From CAVUEG01 sp963740525 (lineage in GTDB: Bacteria > Actinomycetota > Actinomycetes > Propionibacteriales > Nocardioidaceae): a stretch of DNA of 64,000 nucleotides. The notes beneath the pieces are model-generated. The model saw only the letters and a program-made list of their open reading frames with translations. It searched no databases and was not told the DNA's origin. Location: the NCBI GenBank assembly GCA_963740525.1, contig CAVUEG010000011.1:62001-126000 (forward strand), read 5' to 3'. Below are positions 39,894 through 49,968 of this stretch, in pieces (positions within the stretch are counted from its first letter, which is position 1; every line of letters starts with the position of its first letter). Position numbers and translations under genes: made by a program.

Positions 39894-40533
39894 CCGCCGC
39901 CTGGTAGCCGCCCTGCTCGCCGCCGGCCTGTTGGCGGTGAGCGGCTGCTCGGGCGGACAGGGTGACACCGGCGGCGTGATCACCGGCCTGACGACGAACG
40001 ACGACGACGGACTGTACGGGTCGTCGCTCACCAAGGCGTACGTCGTGCCGGACGTGTCGCTCGACGACACCTCGGGGGCGTCGTACGACCTCGCGACCGA
40101 CCCGCACAAGCCCCTGACGCTGGTCTTCTTCGGCTACACCCGATGTCCGGACATCTGCCAGGTCGTCATGAGCGCCCTGGCCTCCGCCATGACCCGGCTG
40201 GACGCCGAGCAGCGAAGCTCCGTCGACGTGGTCTTCGTGACCACCGACCCGGCCCGTGACGACGAGGCGACCCTGCGGAAGTACCTCGACCGCTTCGACC
40301 CCGGGTTCATCGGGCTGACCGGGCCGCTGTCGAAGATCATCGACCTCGGCACCGCCCTGGGGGTGCCCGTCGAGCACGGGCAGAAGCTTCCCTCGGGCGG
40401 CTACGAGGTCGCACACGGCACCCAGGTGATCGCCATCAACCGGCACCACCGGGCTCCCGTGGTGTGGACGCAGGGCACGTCGGCCCAGGACTTCGCCGAC
40501 GACATCGCCACGCTGCTCGCCCGGGGTCAGTAG
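39886..40533 (+). CDS. Sco1/SenC-family copper lipoprotein
   Basis: Sco proteins deliver copper to the CuA site of cytochrome oxidase outside the membrane. The 215-residue product has a lipoprotein signal ending LAVSGC (lipidated Cys21), the CPDIC copper motif (Cys87, Cys91) in a thioredoxin fold, and the third ligand in EVAHGTQVI. It starts at GTG 39886 within the end of trpA, so it may ride on the trp transcript although unrelated in function. lgt, needed for its lipidation, lies 22 bases downstream. Confidence 0.92.
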   Translation: MADRRLVAALLAAGLLAVSGCSGGQGDTGGVITGLTTNDDDGLYGSSLTKAYVVPDVSLDDTSGASYDLATDPHKPLTLVFFGYTRCPDICQVVMSALASAMTRLDAEQRSSVDVVFVTTDPARDDEATLRKYLDRFDPGFIGLTGPLSKIIDLGTALGVPVEHGQKLPSGGYEVAHGTQVIAINRHHRAPVVWTQGTSAQDFADDIATLLARGQ

Positions 40534-40555
40534 TGGCCTTGTAGCCTCGACCCTC

Positions 40556-41452
40556 GTGACCTTCGCATCGATTCCCAGTCCCGACAACGGGGTGTGGCAC
40601 CTCGGCCCACTGCCGATCCGCGCCTACGCCCTGTGCATCATCGCCGGCGTCCTGGTCGCCGTCTGGCTCGGAGAACGCCGGTGGGTCGCCCGCGGCGGGC
40701 GCGCAGGACAGGTTGGGGACATCGCCATCTGGGCGGTGCCGTTCGGGCTGGTCGGTGGCCGGCTCTACCACGTGATCACCGACTACGAGCTCTACTTCGG
40801 GCCCGGCAAGAGCGCCATCGCTTCGCTGTACGTCTGGCGCGGGGGGCTCGGCATCTGGGGAGCCGTCGCGCTGGGTGCGGTCGGCGCCTACATCGGCTGC
40901 CGCCGGGCAGGCATCAAGTTCCTGCCGCTGGCCGACGCGCTGGCACCGGGCGTGGTCATCGCCCAGGCGATCGGCCGCTTCGGCAACTGGTTCAACCAAG
41001 AGCTGTACGGCCGCCCGACGACGCTGCCGTGGGGTCTGGAGATCGACCCGGCGCACCGGGCGGACCTGCCGGCGCAGTACCAGAAGTTCGAGACGTTCCA
41101 CCCGACGTTCCTCTACGAGGCGATCTGGAACATCGGGGTCGCCGGCGTGGTGATCTGGGCCGACCGGCGGTTCCGCCTCGGCTTCGGGCGCGCCTTCGCC
41201 CTCTACGTGATGGGGTACACCCTCGGCCGGGCCTGGATCGAGGACCTGAGGATCGACTCGGTGCAGCTCAACGACGTCTTCGGGCTGCGGCTCAACGTGT
41301 GGACCTCGATCGTGCTGTTCCTGGCCGCGCTCACCTACTTCGTCGTCGCCGGCCGCCGGCACCCAGGGCGCGAGGAGAGCGTCTGGCGCGAGGGCCACGA
41401 GCCCACCGACGAGCCCACCGACGAGCCCACCGACGAGCCGACCTCCGCCTGA
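40556..41452 (+). CDS. lgt: prolipoprotein diacylglyceryl transferase Lgt
   Basis: Lgt transfers diacylglycerol to the lipobox cysteine, the first lipoprotein step before LspA. The 298-residue protein has about seven membrane segments and the signature GRFGNWFNQELYGRPT with the essential Arg and Asn. The C-terminus ends in a soluble acidic tail with four DEPT-like repeats, encoded by a 12-base tandem repeat (GAGCCCACCGAC). The GTG start at 40556 has TAGCCT 8 bases upstream and no ribosome site, suggesting a leaderless transcript. Confidence 0.96.
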   Translation: MTFASIPSPDNGVWHLGPLPIRAYALCIIAGVLVAVWLGERRWVARGGRAGQVGDIAIWAVPFGLVGGRLYHVITDYELYFGPGKSAIASLYVWRGGLGIWGAVALGAVGAYIGCRRAGIKFLPLADALAPGVVIAQAIGRFGNWFNQELYGRPTTLPWGLEIDPAHRADLPAQYQKFETFHPTFLYEAIWNIGVAGVVIWADRRFRLGFGRAFALYVMGYTLGRAWIEDLRIDSVQLNDVFGLRLNVWTSIVLFLAALTYFVVAGRRHPGREESVWREGHEPTDEPTDEPTDEPTSA

Positions 41453-41504
41453 GGGTTGCCTGTCCTTCGGTGCGACGGCGGCCGGAAGCCGATATTTTCG
41501 ACCC

Positions 41505-42233
41505 ATGACGAGCGAAGCGATCCCTGAGGCAACCGCCATCGGTCACGAGCACCCTGACGTCACCGGCGGGTGGCTCCGGCCGGCGGTGTTCGGTGCCATG
41601 GACGGCCTGGTCTCGAACGCAGCCCTGATCGCAGGCGTCGCCGGCGGCACGCGCGCAGCCCCCGACTCGACCGCGATCGTGCTGGCCGGGCTCGCGGGAC
41701 TCGCCGCCGGTGCCTTCTCGATGGCGGCGGGGGAGTACACCTCGGTGGCCAGCCAGTCGGAGTCTGCGGCGCTCGAGATCGAGAAGGAACGGCACGAGAT
41801 CTCCGTGAACCCTGCGGGCGAGACCGCCGAGCTGGCGAAGATGTACGAAGCCAAGGGCATCGAGCCGGCCCTGGCGATGCAGGTCTCCGAGCAGATCCAC
41901 CGGGACCTCGACAACGCCGTGGCCGTCCATGCTCGTGAGGAGCTCGGGGTGGACCCGGACGACCTGGCCTCGCCGTTGCTGGCGGCCGGCTCGTCGTTCA
42001 TCTCCTTCGCGATCGGTGCGGTGATCCCGCTGCTTCCCTACCTCCTGGGATCCTCCAGTCTGCTGCCCGGCATGGTGATCACCCTGCTCGCGCTCTTCGG
42101 CTGTGGAGCGGTCGTGTCCCGGGTCACCACGCGGACCTGGTGGTACGGCGGGATCCGGCAGACGCTTCTCGGCGCCATGGCTGCGGCGCTGACCTATGGC
42201 ATCGGGTCCCTGGTGGGTGCGAACCTCGGGTGA
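41505..42233 (+). CDS. VIT1/CCC1-family transporter
   Basis: The VIT1/CCC1 family moves iron or manganese across membranes. The 242-residue protein has about five membrane segments with MDGLVSNAALIAGVAGG in the first and AAGEYTSVASQSES, plus a cytoplasmic acidic helical section (EIEKERHEI through DDLASP) that resembles the metal-binding domain. No ferritin-like fusion is present. The bacterial substrate is uncertain. TATTTT ends 6 bases before ATG 41505, again suggesting a leaderless promoter. Confidence 0.88.
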   Translation: MTSEAIPEATAIGHEHPDVTGGWLRPAVFGAMDGLVSNAALIAGVAGGTRAAPDSTAIVLAGLAGLAAGAFSMAAGEYTSVASQSESAALEIEKERHEISVNPAGETAELAKMYEAKGIEPALAMQVSEQIHRDLDNAVAVHAREELGVDPDDLASPLLAAGSSFISFAIGAVIPLLPYLLGSSSLLPGMVITLLALFGCGAVVSRVTTRTWWYGGIRQTLLGAMAAALTYGIGSLVGANLG

Positions 42234-42412
42234 GGCGGCTGGGGCCACCGGCTCCAGCAGGCGGTCACCTTGCCGGATCGCGAGACGGGGTGTTGTAGTG
42301 TGGACCTTCCGCATGGGCCAATGTCGTCCCGCGCATTTCTTTGCCCATTGACACGTCCAGCCCGGGTTCTCCGCACCGGGAAGATGTCATGACGACGACG
42401 GGAGAGTGCCGC

Positions 42413-45400
42413 ATGCAAGCATTCCCGCCGCCCCAGGGGCTCTACGACGGCGAGCACGAGCACGACGCGTGCGGTGTCGCCTTCGTCGGAACCCTGACCG
42501 GCGATGCCAGCCACGAGATCGTTGCCAAGGCGCTCACCGCCCTGCGCAACCTCGAGCACCGGGGCGCCTCCGGCGCCGAACCCGACTCGGGAGACGGTGC
42601 CGGCATCCTGCTCGGCGTTCCCGACGAGTTCCTCCGGGCTGTCGTCGACTTCGACCTGCCTCCCCAGCGCACGTACGCCGTGGGTACCGCCTTCCTGCCC
42701 GGTGACGACGAGCAGGTGGCTCAGTCGCGCACGATGATCGAGAAGATCGCGGCGGAGGAGGGGCTGACCGTGCTCGGCTGGCGCGACGTCCCGGTCCAGC
42801 CCGACCTGCTCGGTTCCACGGCCCGGTCCGTGATGCCGGCGTTCAGCCAGCTGTTCGTCGCAGGTGCCGGGAACCGCGTGATGGGCATGGCTCTGGAGCG
42901 GATGGCCTTCTGCCTGCGCAAGCGCGCCGAGCACGAGACCGACGTGTACTTCCCGTCGCTGTCGTCGCGCACGATCGCCTACAAGGGGATGCTGACGACC
43001 GACCAGCTCGACCAGTTCTACCCCGATCTGGTCGACGAGCGGATGGCCTCCGCCGTGGCCGTGGTCCACTCGCGCTTCTCGACCAACACGTTCCCGAGCT
43101 GGCCGCTGTCGCACCCGTTCCGCTTCATCGCCCACAACGGCGAGATCAACACGGTGATGGGCAACCGGAACTGGATGCGCGCCCGCGAGGCGCTGCTGGA
43201 CAGCGACCTGATCCCGGGCGACATGGAGCGGCTCTTCCCGATCTGCACCCCCGGTGCCTCGGACTCGGCCTCCTTCGACGAGGTCCTCGAGCTCCTGCAC
43301 ATGGGTGGGCGCAGCCTGCCGCACTCCGTGCTGATGATGATCCCGGAGGCGTGGGAGAACCACGCCACCATGGATGCGCAGCGACGAGCGTTCTACGAGT
43401 TCCACTCCTCGATGATGGAGCCGTGGGACGGCCCTGCCTGCGTGGTCTTCACCGACGGCACCCAGGTGGGCGCGGTCCTGGACCGCAACGGGCTGCGGCC
43501 CAGCCGCTACTGGGTGACCGAGGACGGACTCGTCGTCCTCGCCTCCGAGGTCGGCGTGCTCGACATCGACCCGGCGACGGTGGTCCGCAAGGGCCGGCTC
43601 CAGCCCGGCCGGATGTTCCTCGTCGACACGGGCGAGCACCGGATCATCGAGGACGAGGAGATCAAGGGCGAGCTCGCTGCCGAACACCCCTACGACGAGT
43701 GGCTGCACGCCGGACTGATCCGGCTCGAGCAGCTCAGCGAGCTCGAGCACATCGTGCACACCCACGCCTCCGTGACCCGTCGCCAGCAGGTGTTCGGCTA
43801 CAAGGAGGAGGAGCTGCGCGTCCTGCTCAGTCCCATGGCGAACGCCGGCACCGAGCCGATCGGCTCGATGGGCACCGACACTCCTATCGCGACGCTGTCG
43901 GACCGGCCACGCCTGCTCTTCGACTACTTCGCCCAGCTGTTCGCCCAGGTGACGAACCCGCCCCTGGACGCGATCCGCGAGGAGCTCGTCACCTCGCTGA
44001 GCGGCACGATCGGCCCCGAGGCGAACCTCCTCGACCCCACCCCGGCCGCCTGCCGCCAGGTGGTGCTGCCGTTCCCGGTGATCGACAACGACGAGCTGGC
44101 CAAGATCCGGCACATCAACCGTGACGGCGACCTGCCGGGCTTCATCGCGCACGTCTCTCGTGGTCTGTACGACGTCGAAGGTGGCGGGGATGCGCTGGCC
44201 AGCCGTCTGGACGAGATCTGCGAGGAGGTGTCGGCCGCGATCGCGGACGGCGCCCGAGTGATCGTCCTCTCCGACCGGCACTCGACCGCCGACCTTGCTC
44301 CGATCCCGTCGCTCCTGTTGACCGGGGCCGTTCACCACCACCTGGTGCGCGAGAAGACCCGCACCCAGGTCGGCCTGATCATCGAGGCCGGCGACGTGCG
44401 CGAGGTCCACCACGTCGCGCTGCTCATCGGGTACGGCGCCGCCGCCGTGAACCCCTACCTCGCGATGGAGTCCGTCGAGGACCTCGCCCGCGACGGGTTC
44501 TACGTCAAGGTCGAGCCGCAGGTCGCGGTGAAGAACCTCGTGAAGTCGCTGGGCAAGGGCGTCCTGAAGGTGATGAGCAAGATGGGCGTCTCCACCGTCG
44601 CCTCCTACACCGGTGCCCAGATCTTCGAAGCCGTGGGGCTTTCCCAGTCCGTGGTCGACAAGTACTTCACCGGCACCACCTCGAAGCTCGGCGGCATCGA
44701 GCTGGACACGATCGCCGAAGAGGTGAAGCGCAGGCACCGGACGGCGTACCCCGTCGATGGCATCGCGCCCTCGCACCGCACGCTGGAGATGGGCGGTGAG
44801 TACCAGTGGCGCCGCGAGGGCGAGCCACACCTGTTCGACCCGGAGACCGTCTTCCGCCTCCAGCACGCCACGAGGGCCGGCCGTTACGACGTCTTCAAGC
44901 AGTACACCGCCCGGGTCGACGACCAGTCCGAGCGGCTGATGACGCTGCGCGGACTGTTCCGCTTCAAGGACGCCGAGGCCAGCGGGCGGCAGCCGGTGCC
45001 GATCGACGAGGTCGAGCCGGCTTCGGAGATCGTCAAGCGGTTCTCGACCGGCGCGATGTCCTACGGCTCAATCAGCCAGGAGGCGCACGAGACGCTGGCG
45101 ATCGCGATGAACCGCATCGGCGCCAAGTCCAACACCGGCGAGGGTGGCGAGGACGCCGAGCGCCTCTACGACCCCGAGCGCCGCAGCGCGATCAAGCAGG
45201 TCGCGTCCGGCCGATTCGGCGTCACCTCGGAGTACCTCACCAACGCCGACGACATCCAGATCAAGATGGCGCAGGGCGCCAAGCCCGGCGAGGGCGGGCA
45301 GCTGCCCGGTCACAAGGTGTACCCCTGGGTCGCCAAGACCCGGTACAGCACCCCGGGCGTCGGCCTGATCTCGCCACCGCCCCACCACGACATCTACTCG

Positions 45401-46945
45401 ATCGAGGACCTCGCCCAGCTGATCCACGACCTGAAGAACGCGAACCCGTCGGCACGGGTGCACGTGAAGCTGGTCGCCGAGGTCGGGGTCGGCACCGTCG
45501 CCGCGGGTGTGTCCAAGGCGCATGCCGACGTGGTGCTGATCTCCGGCCACGACGGCGGCACCGGCGCCTCGCCGCTCACCTCGCTCAAGCACGCAGGGGG
45601 ACCCTGGGAGCTCGGCCTCGCCGAGACCCAGCAGACCCTGCTGCTCAACGGGCTGCGCGACCGGATCGTGGTGCAGGCCGACGGCCAGCTCAAGACCGGC
45701 CGCGACGTCATCATCGCGGCTCTTCTGGGAGCCGAGGAGTTCGGCTTCGCCACGGCGCCGCTGGTGGTCTCCGGCTGCATCATGATGCGGGTGTGTCACC
45801 TCGACACCTGCCCGGTCGGGGTCGCGACCCAGAACCCCGTGCTCCGCGAGCGGTACGCCGGCAAGGCCGAGCACGTCGTGAACTTCTTCCAGTACGTCGC
45901 CGAGGAGGTCCGTGAGTACCTCGCCGAGCTCGGTTTCCGCAGCCTCGACGAGGCGATCGGGCACGCCGAGGCTCTGGACACCCACCAGGCGGTCAACCAC
46001 TGGAAGGCAGCCGGTCTCGACCTGACCCCGGTGCTCCACGTCCCCGAGCTTCCTGAAGGGGCGGCCCGGCGCAACACCACGACACAGGACCACGGTCTCG
46101 ACAAGGCGCTCGACAACCAGCTCATCGAGCTCGCCAAGGACGCCCTGGAGAAGGGCGAGCCGGTGCGTGCGCAGCTCGAGATCCGCAACGTCAACCGGAC
46201 GGTGGGGACGACCCTCGGCCACGAGGTCACCAAGCGGTACCGCGGCGAGGGTCTGCCGGACGGCACCATCGACCTGACGTTCACCGGCTCCGCCGGGCAG
46301 TCGTTCGGAGCCTTCGTCCCACGCGGGATCACGCTGCGCCTCGAGGGCGACGCCAACGACTACGTCGGCAAGGGGCTCTCGGGCGGGCGCATCGTCGTAC
46401 GCCCGGACCGGTCGGCGACGTTCGACGCCTCGCAGCAGATCATCGCCGGCAACGTCATCGGGTACGGCGCCACCTCGGGCGAGATCTTCCTGCGAGGGAA
46501 GGTCGGCGAGCGCTTCTGCGTGCGCAACTCCGGAGCCACCGCCGTCGTCGAAGGCGTCGGCGACCACGGCTGCGAGTACATGACCGGTGGCCGCGTCGTG
46601 ATCCTCGGCCCGACCGGCCGGAACCTGGCCGCCGGGATGTCCGGTGGCATGGCCTGGGTCCTGGACCTCGACGAAGGCCTGGTGAACCCCGAGCTGGTCG
46701 AGCTCGGAGCTGTCGAGGGCGAGGCTGCGGCCGAGCTCGAGGCGCTCGTCCGCCGCCATCACGACGAGACCGGGTCGAGCATCGCCGAGGAGCTGTTGGC
46801 CGACTGGCCCGCCGCACTGGGTCGCTTCACCGAGGTGATCCCGTCCGATTTCCGCAAGCTGCTCGAGGTCAAGGCCAAGGCCGAGGCCGACGGGCTCGAC
46901 GAGCAGCAGACCGCCACCGCGATGATGGAGGCACTCCATGGCTGA
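42413..46945 (+). CDS. gltB: glutamate synthase (NADPH) large subunit GltB
   Basis: GltB makes two glutamates from glutamine and 2-oxoglutarate. The 1510-residue protein has the class II glutaminase domain with a short propeptide and the nucleophile cysteine in HDACGVAFV (Cys20), a central domain, and an FMN domain. The 3Fe-4S cysteines are in CIMMRVCHLDTCPVG (from about residue 1122), and the C-terminal GXGXG beta-helix is present (TGGRVVILG). I choose ATG 42413 because GGGAGAG lies just upstream and the propeptide is then of normal length; ATG 42389 is also in frame. The end overlaps gltD. Confidence 0.97.
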   Translation: MQAFPPPQGLYDGEHEHDACGVAFVGTLTGDASHEIVAKALTALRNLEHRGASGAEPDSGDGAGILLGVPDEFLRAVVDFDLPPQRTYAVGTAFLPGDDEQVAQSRTMIEKIAAEEGLTVLGWRDVPVQPDLLGSTARSVMPAFSQLFVAGAGNRVMGMALERMAFCLRKRAEHETDVYFPSLSSRTIAYKGMLTTDQLDQFYPDLVDERMASAVAVVHSRFSTNTFPSWPLSHPFRFIAHNGEINTVMGNRNWMRAREALLDSDLIPGDMERLFPICTPGASDSASFDEVLELLHMGGRSLPHSVLMMIPEAWENHATMDAQRRAFYEFHSSMMEPWDGPACVVFTDGTQVGAVLDRNGLRPSRYWVTEDGLVVLASEVGVLDIDPATVVRKGRLQPGRMFLVDTGEHRIIEDEEIKGELAAEHPYDEWLHAGLIRLEQLSELEHIVHTHASVTRRQQVFGYKEEELRVLLSPMANAGTEPIGSMGTDTPIATLSDRPRLLFDYFAQLFAQVTNPPLDAIREELVTSLSGTIGPEANLLDPTPAACRQVVLPFPVIDNDELAKIRHINRDGDLPGFIAHVSRGLYDVEGGGDALASRLDEICEEVSAAIADGARVIVLSDRHSTADLAPIPSLLLTGAVHHHLVREKTRTQVGLIIEAGDVREVHHVALLIGYGAAAVNPYLAMESVEDLARDGFYVKVEPQVAVKNLVKSLGKGVLKVMSKMGVSTVASYTGAQIFEAVGLSQSVVDKYFTGTTSKLGGIELDTIAEEVKRRHRTAYPVDGIAPSHRTLEMGGEYQWRREGEPHLFDPETVFRLQHATRAGRYDVFKQYTARVDDQSERLMTLRGLFRFKDAEASGRQPVPIDEVEPASEIVKRFSTGAMSYGSISQEAHETLAIAMNRIGAKSNTGEGGEDAERLYDPERRSAIKQVASGRFGVTSEYLTNADDIQIKMAQGAKPGEGGQLPGHKVYPWVAKTRYSTPGVGLISPPPHHDIYSIEDLAQLIHDLKNANPSARVHVKLVAEVGVGTVAAGVSKAHADVVLISGHDGGTGASPLTSLKHAGGPWELGLAETQQTLLLNGLRDRIVVQADGQLKTGRDVIIAALLGAEEFGFATAPLVVSGCIMMRVCHLDTCPVGVATQNPVLRERYAGKAEHVVNFFQYVAEEVREYLAELGFRSLDEAIGHAEALDTHQAVNHWKAAGLDLTPVLHVPELPEGAARRNTTTQDHGLDKALDNQLIELAKDALEKGEPVRAQLEIRNVNRTVGTTLGHEVTKRYRGEGLPDGTIDLTFTGSAGQSFGAFVPRGITLRLEGDANDYVGKGLSGGRIVVRPDRSATFDASQQIIAGNVIGYGATSGEIFLRGKVGERFCVRNSGATAVVEGVGDHGCEYMTGGRVVILGPTGRNLAAGMSGGMAWVLDLDEGLVNPELVELGAVEGEAAAELEALVRRHHDETGSSIAEELLADWPAALGRFTEVIPSDFRKLLEVKAKAEADGLDEQQTATAMMEALHG

Positions 46946-48404
46946 CCCGAAGGGATTCCTCAAGAACGGCCGCGAGGTCGCCGCCCGGCGGCCGGTCGAG
47001 GAGCGGGTGGGGGACTGGAACGAGGTCTACCCCGGAGGTGCGGGCCGGGCGCTGCTGCCGATCATCACGGCCCAGGCCGGGCGCTGCATGGACTGCGGCA
47101 TCCCCTTCTGCCATCAGGGCTGCCCGCTGGGCAACATCATCCCGGAGTGGAACGACCTGGTCTGGCGAGACGACTGGGAGGGCGCGATCGAGCGTCTGCA
47201 CGCCACCAACAACTTCCCGGAGTTCACCGGTCGACTGTGCCCGGCGCCGTGTGAGACCGCCTGTGTCCTCGGCATCAACCAGGACCCGGTCACGATCAAG
47301 AACGTCGAGGTCGCGATCATCGACCGCGCCTGGGAGAGCAACCTGGTCCGGCCCCAGCCGCCGGAGTGGCTCTCCGGTCGCACCGTTGCCGTGATCGGCT
47401 CAGGTCCCGCCGGCCTGGCCGCCGCCCAGCAGCTCACCCGAGCCGGCCACACGGTCGCGGTCTACGAGCGGGCCGACAAGATCGGTGGCCTGCTGCGCTA
47501 CGGCATCCCCGAGTTCAAGATGGAGAAGAAGCAGCTCGACCGGCGGCTGGACCAGATGCGGCGCGAGGGCACGGTGTTCCGTGCGGGTGTCGACGTCGGT
47601 GGGAGCCTCACCGGCGCCCAGCTGCAGGACCGGTACGACGCCGTCGTGCTCGCAATCGGCGCGACGGCGGCTCGTGACCTGCCCGCCCCCGGCCGCGAGC
47701 TCGCCGGCATCCACCAGGCGATGGAGTACCTCCCGCAGTCCAACCGCGCCTCCCTCGGCGACGAGGTCGCGGACCAGATCCTCGCGACCGACAAGAACGT
47801 CGTCATCATCGGCGGCGGGGACACGGGCGCGGACTGCCTCGGCACCGCGACCCGCCAAGGGGCGGCGTCGATCACCCAGCTCGAGATCATGCCCAGGCCC
47901 GGCGAGGAGCGGCCCGAGGGCCAGCCGTGGCCGACGTACCCGATGACCTACCGGGTCTCCTCCGCCCACGAGGAGGCCGGCGAACGCGTGTACTCGGTCT
48001 CGACCCAGGAGTTCCTCGGTGACGAGGACGGCCACGTCCGGGCACTCCGGCTGGTCGAGGTCGAGATGAAGGACGGGAAGTTCGTCGAGGTCGAAGGGAG
48101 CGAGCACGAGATCCCCGCGGAGCTGGTGCTGTTCGCGATGGGCTTCACGGGGCCCGAGCAGGACGGCCTCGTCGCTCAGCTCGGCGTGGAGCTGGACCAG
48201 CGCGGCAACATCGTTCGCGACAACGGGTACCAGAGCAGTGTCGAGGGCGTGTTCGTGGCCGGAGACGCCGGGCGCGGGCAGTCCCTCATCGTGTGGGCGA
48301 TCGCCGAGGGGCGGGCGGCCGCGGCCGCGGTGGACAGCTTCCTCACCGGCTCGACGACGCTGCCGTCGCCGATCCCACCGACCGAGCGCCCGCTCGTCGT
48401 CTAG
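46938..48404 (+). CDS. gltD: glutamate synthase small subunit GltD
   Basis: GltD oxidises NADPH and passes electrons to GltB. The 488-residue protein has N-terminal 4Fe-4S cysteines (CMDCGIPFCHQGCPLG, CPAPCETACVLG). Its FAD loop is VIGSGPAGLAAAQQL, its NADPH loop VIIGGGDTGADC, and the C-terminal FAD motif FVAGDAGRGQSLIVWA. It overlaps gltB by 8 bases, typical of the operon. A short gap then leads to pyk. Confidence 0.97.
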   Translation: MADPKGFLKNGREVAARRPVEERVGDWNEVYPGGAGRALLPIITAQAGRCMDCGIPFCHQGCPLGNIIPEWNDLVWRDDWEGAIERLHATNNFPEFTGRLCPAPCETACVLGINQDPVTIKNVEVAIIDRAWESNLVRPQPPEWLSGRTVAVIGSGPAGLAAAQQLTRAGHTVAVYERADKIGGLLRYGIPEFKMEKKQLDRRLDQMRREGTVFRAGVDVGGSLTGAQLQDRYDAVVLAIGATAARDLPAPGRELAGIHQAMEYLPQSNRASLGDEVADQILATDKNVVIIGGGDTGADCLGTATRQGAASITQLEIMPRPGEERPEGQPWPTYPMTYRVSSAHEEAGERVYSVSTQEFLGDEDGHVRALRLVEVEMKDGKFVEVEGSEHEIPAELVLFAMGFTGPEQDGLVAQLGVELDQRGNIVRDNGYQSSVEGVFVAGDAGRGQSLIVWAIAEGRAAAAAVDSFLTGSTTLPSPIPPTERPLVV

Positions 48405-48483
48405 GCCGACGGGTTCGACGAGCACACTCGAACACGTGGCCAGGGCGTTGTTGGATCGTTCCAAGACCGGTAGGTTGGGTCCC

Positions 48484-49950
48484 GTGCGAAGAGCAAAGAT
48501 CGTCTGCACCCTGGGCCCCGCGGTCGAACACGCCCGAGCGGATCCGCGCAACTCGTCGACGCCGGCATGGACGTCGCCCGGCTGAACATGAGCCACGGCA
48601 CGTATGCCGACCACGAGGCGGTCTACCAGATGGTGCGGGAGGCGGCCGACGAGAGCGGGCACGGGGTCGGCGATCTTCGCCGACCTCCAGGGCCCCAAGA
48701 TCCGACTCGGCACGGTCGCCGACGGGCCCGTCGTCCTCGAGAGGGCGCGGCGTTCACGATCACGACGCGTGACGTCCCAGGTGACGCGACGGTGTGCTCG
48801 CACGACGTACGCCGGCCTGCCGGGCGACGTGTCGCCGGCGACCCGATCCTGATCGACGACGGCAAGGTCCGCCTCGAGGTGACCGAGGTCGACGGCCAGG
48901 ACGTGCACACGGTCGTCCAGGTGGCGGGTCCGGTCAGCAACCACAAGGGCATCAACCTCCCCGGTGTCGCGGTGTCGTTCCCGCGCTGTCGGAGAAGGAC
49001 GAACGAGGACCTGCGGTGGGCACTGCACCTCTCGCGTCGACTTCATCGCGCTGTCGTTCGTGCGGTCGGCGGCCGACGCCGAGGACGTGCGGCAGGTCAT
49101 GCGCGAGGAGGGCGTGCTCGTCCCGGTCATCGCGAAGATCGAGAAGCCGCAGGCCATCGACAACATCGACGAGATCATCGACGCGTTCGACGGCTTCATG
49201 GTCGCCCGCGGCGACCTCGGCGTGGAGTGCCCGCTCGAGGACGTGCCGTTCCTGCAGAAGGGGCGTCATCGAGAAGGCGCGACGCAACGCCAAGCCGGTG
49301 ATCGTCGCGACCCAGATGCTCGAGTCGATGATCCCAGCTCCGGCCCGACCCGGGCCGAGGCCTCCGACGTCGCCAACGCCGTGCTCGACGGGGCGGACGC
49401 AGTGATGCTGTCGGGCGAGACCAGCGTGGGGGACTACCCCGTCGAGACGGTGCGGACGATGGCCCGGATCGTCGACCTCGACCGAGGAGCACGGCTGGCC
49501 CGGATGGCGGCCATCGACTGGCAGCCCCACACCCGCGGCGGCGTGATCGCCAAGGCGGCCGCCGAGGTCGGCCGAGCGGTCGGCGCCAAGTACCTCGTGG
49601 CCTTCACCCCGAGCGGCGACTCCGCCCGGCGGCTGGCGCGCTACCGCGGCACGATCCCGATCCTCGCGTTCACCCCCGAGGCCGCGGTGCGCTAGCCAGC
49701 TCGCGATGACCTGGGGCGTCGAGACGTTCAGGAGGGACGCGGTCGAGCACACCGACGAGATGGTGCGTCAGGTCGACGAGGCGCTTCTGGAGATCGGCCG
49801 GGTCGAGGAGGGGGACCTGGTCGTGATCATCGCCGGCAGCCCGCCCGGGCATCCCGGGCTCGACCAACGCGCTGCGCATCCACCGCATGGGCGATGCGAT
49901 CAACGAGGTGGCGCCGGCGTACCGCAGGGCCACGGCTGGTGCGGGCGCGC
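48484..49950 (+). CDS. pyk: pyruvate kinase, fragmented by about a dozen apparent frameshifts
   Basis: Pyruvate kinase makes ATP and pyruvate from phosphoenolpyruvate. Read across frames, a complete enzyme is visible: RRAKIVCTLGPA, MDVARLNMSHG, IFADLQGPKIRLG, GDPILIDDGKV, NHKGINLPGVAVS, DFIALSFVRSAAD, VIAKIEKPQAID, FMVARGDLGVE, VIVATQMLESM, DGADAVMLSGETSVG and the C-terminal domain up to IHRMGDAINEVAPAY. The frame changes near 48525, 48547, 48668, 48750, 48800, 48830, 48975, 49010, 49035, 49262, 49340, 49685 and 49850. The start GTG 48484 has TAGGTT 7 bases upstream. The stop is lost; the end given is where family resemblance fades, before the tRNA. Sequencing error is the likely cause. Confidence 0.88.
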
Positions 49951-49968
49951 GGTCGACGCCGGCGCGGG

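Noticed and set aside
41398..41452. 12-base repeat at the lgt end as a regulatory element
   Set aside because: It is in frame, encodes a DEPT repeat in a soluble tail, and such tails vary freely in actinobacterial Lgt.
42194..44866. A 890-codon minus-strand open frame opposite gltB
   Set aside because: It is antisense to a full-length, motif-rich GltB, has low-complexity His/Val/Arg/Asp composition and no recognisable domain; long antisense frames are expected at this GC content.
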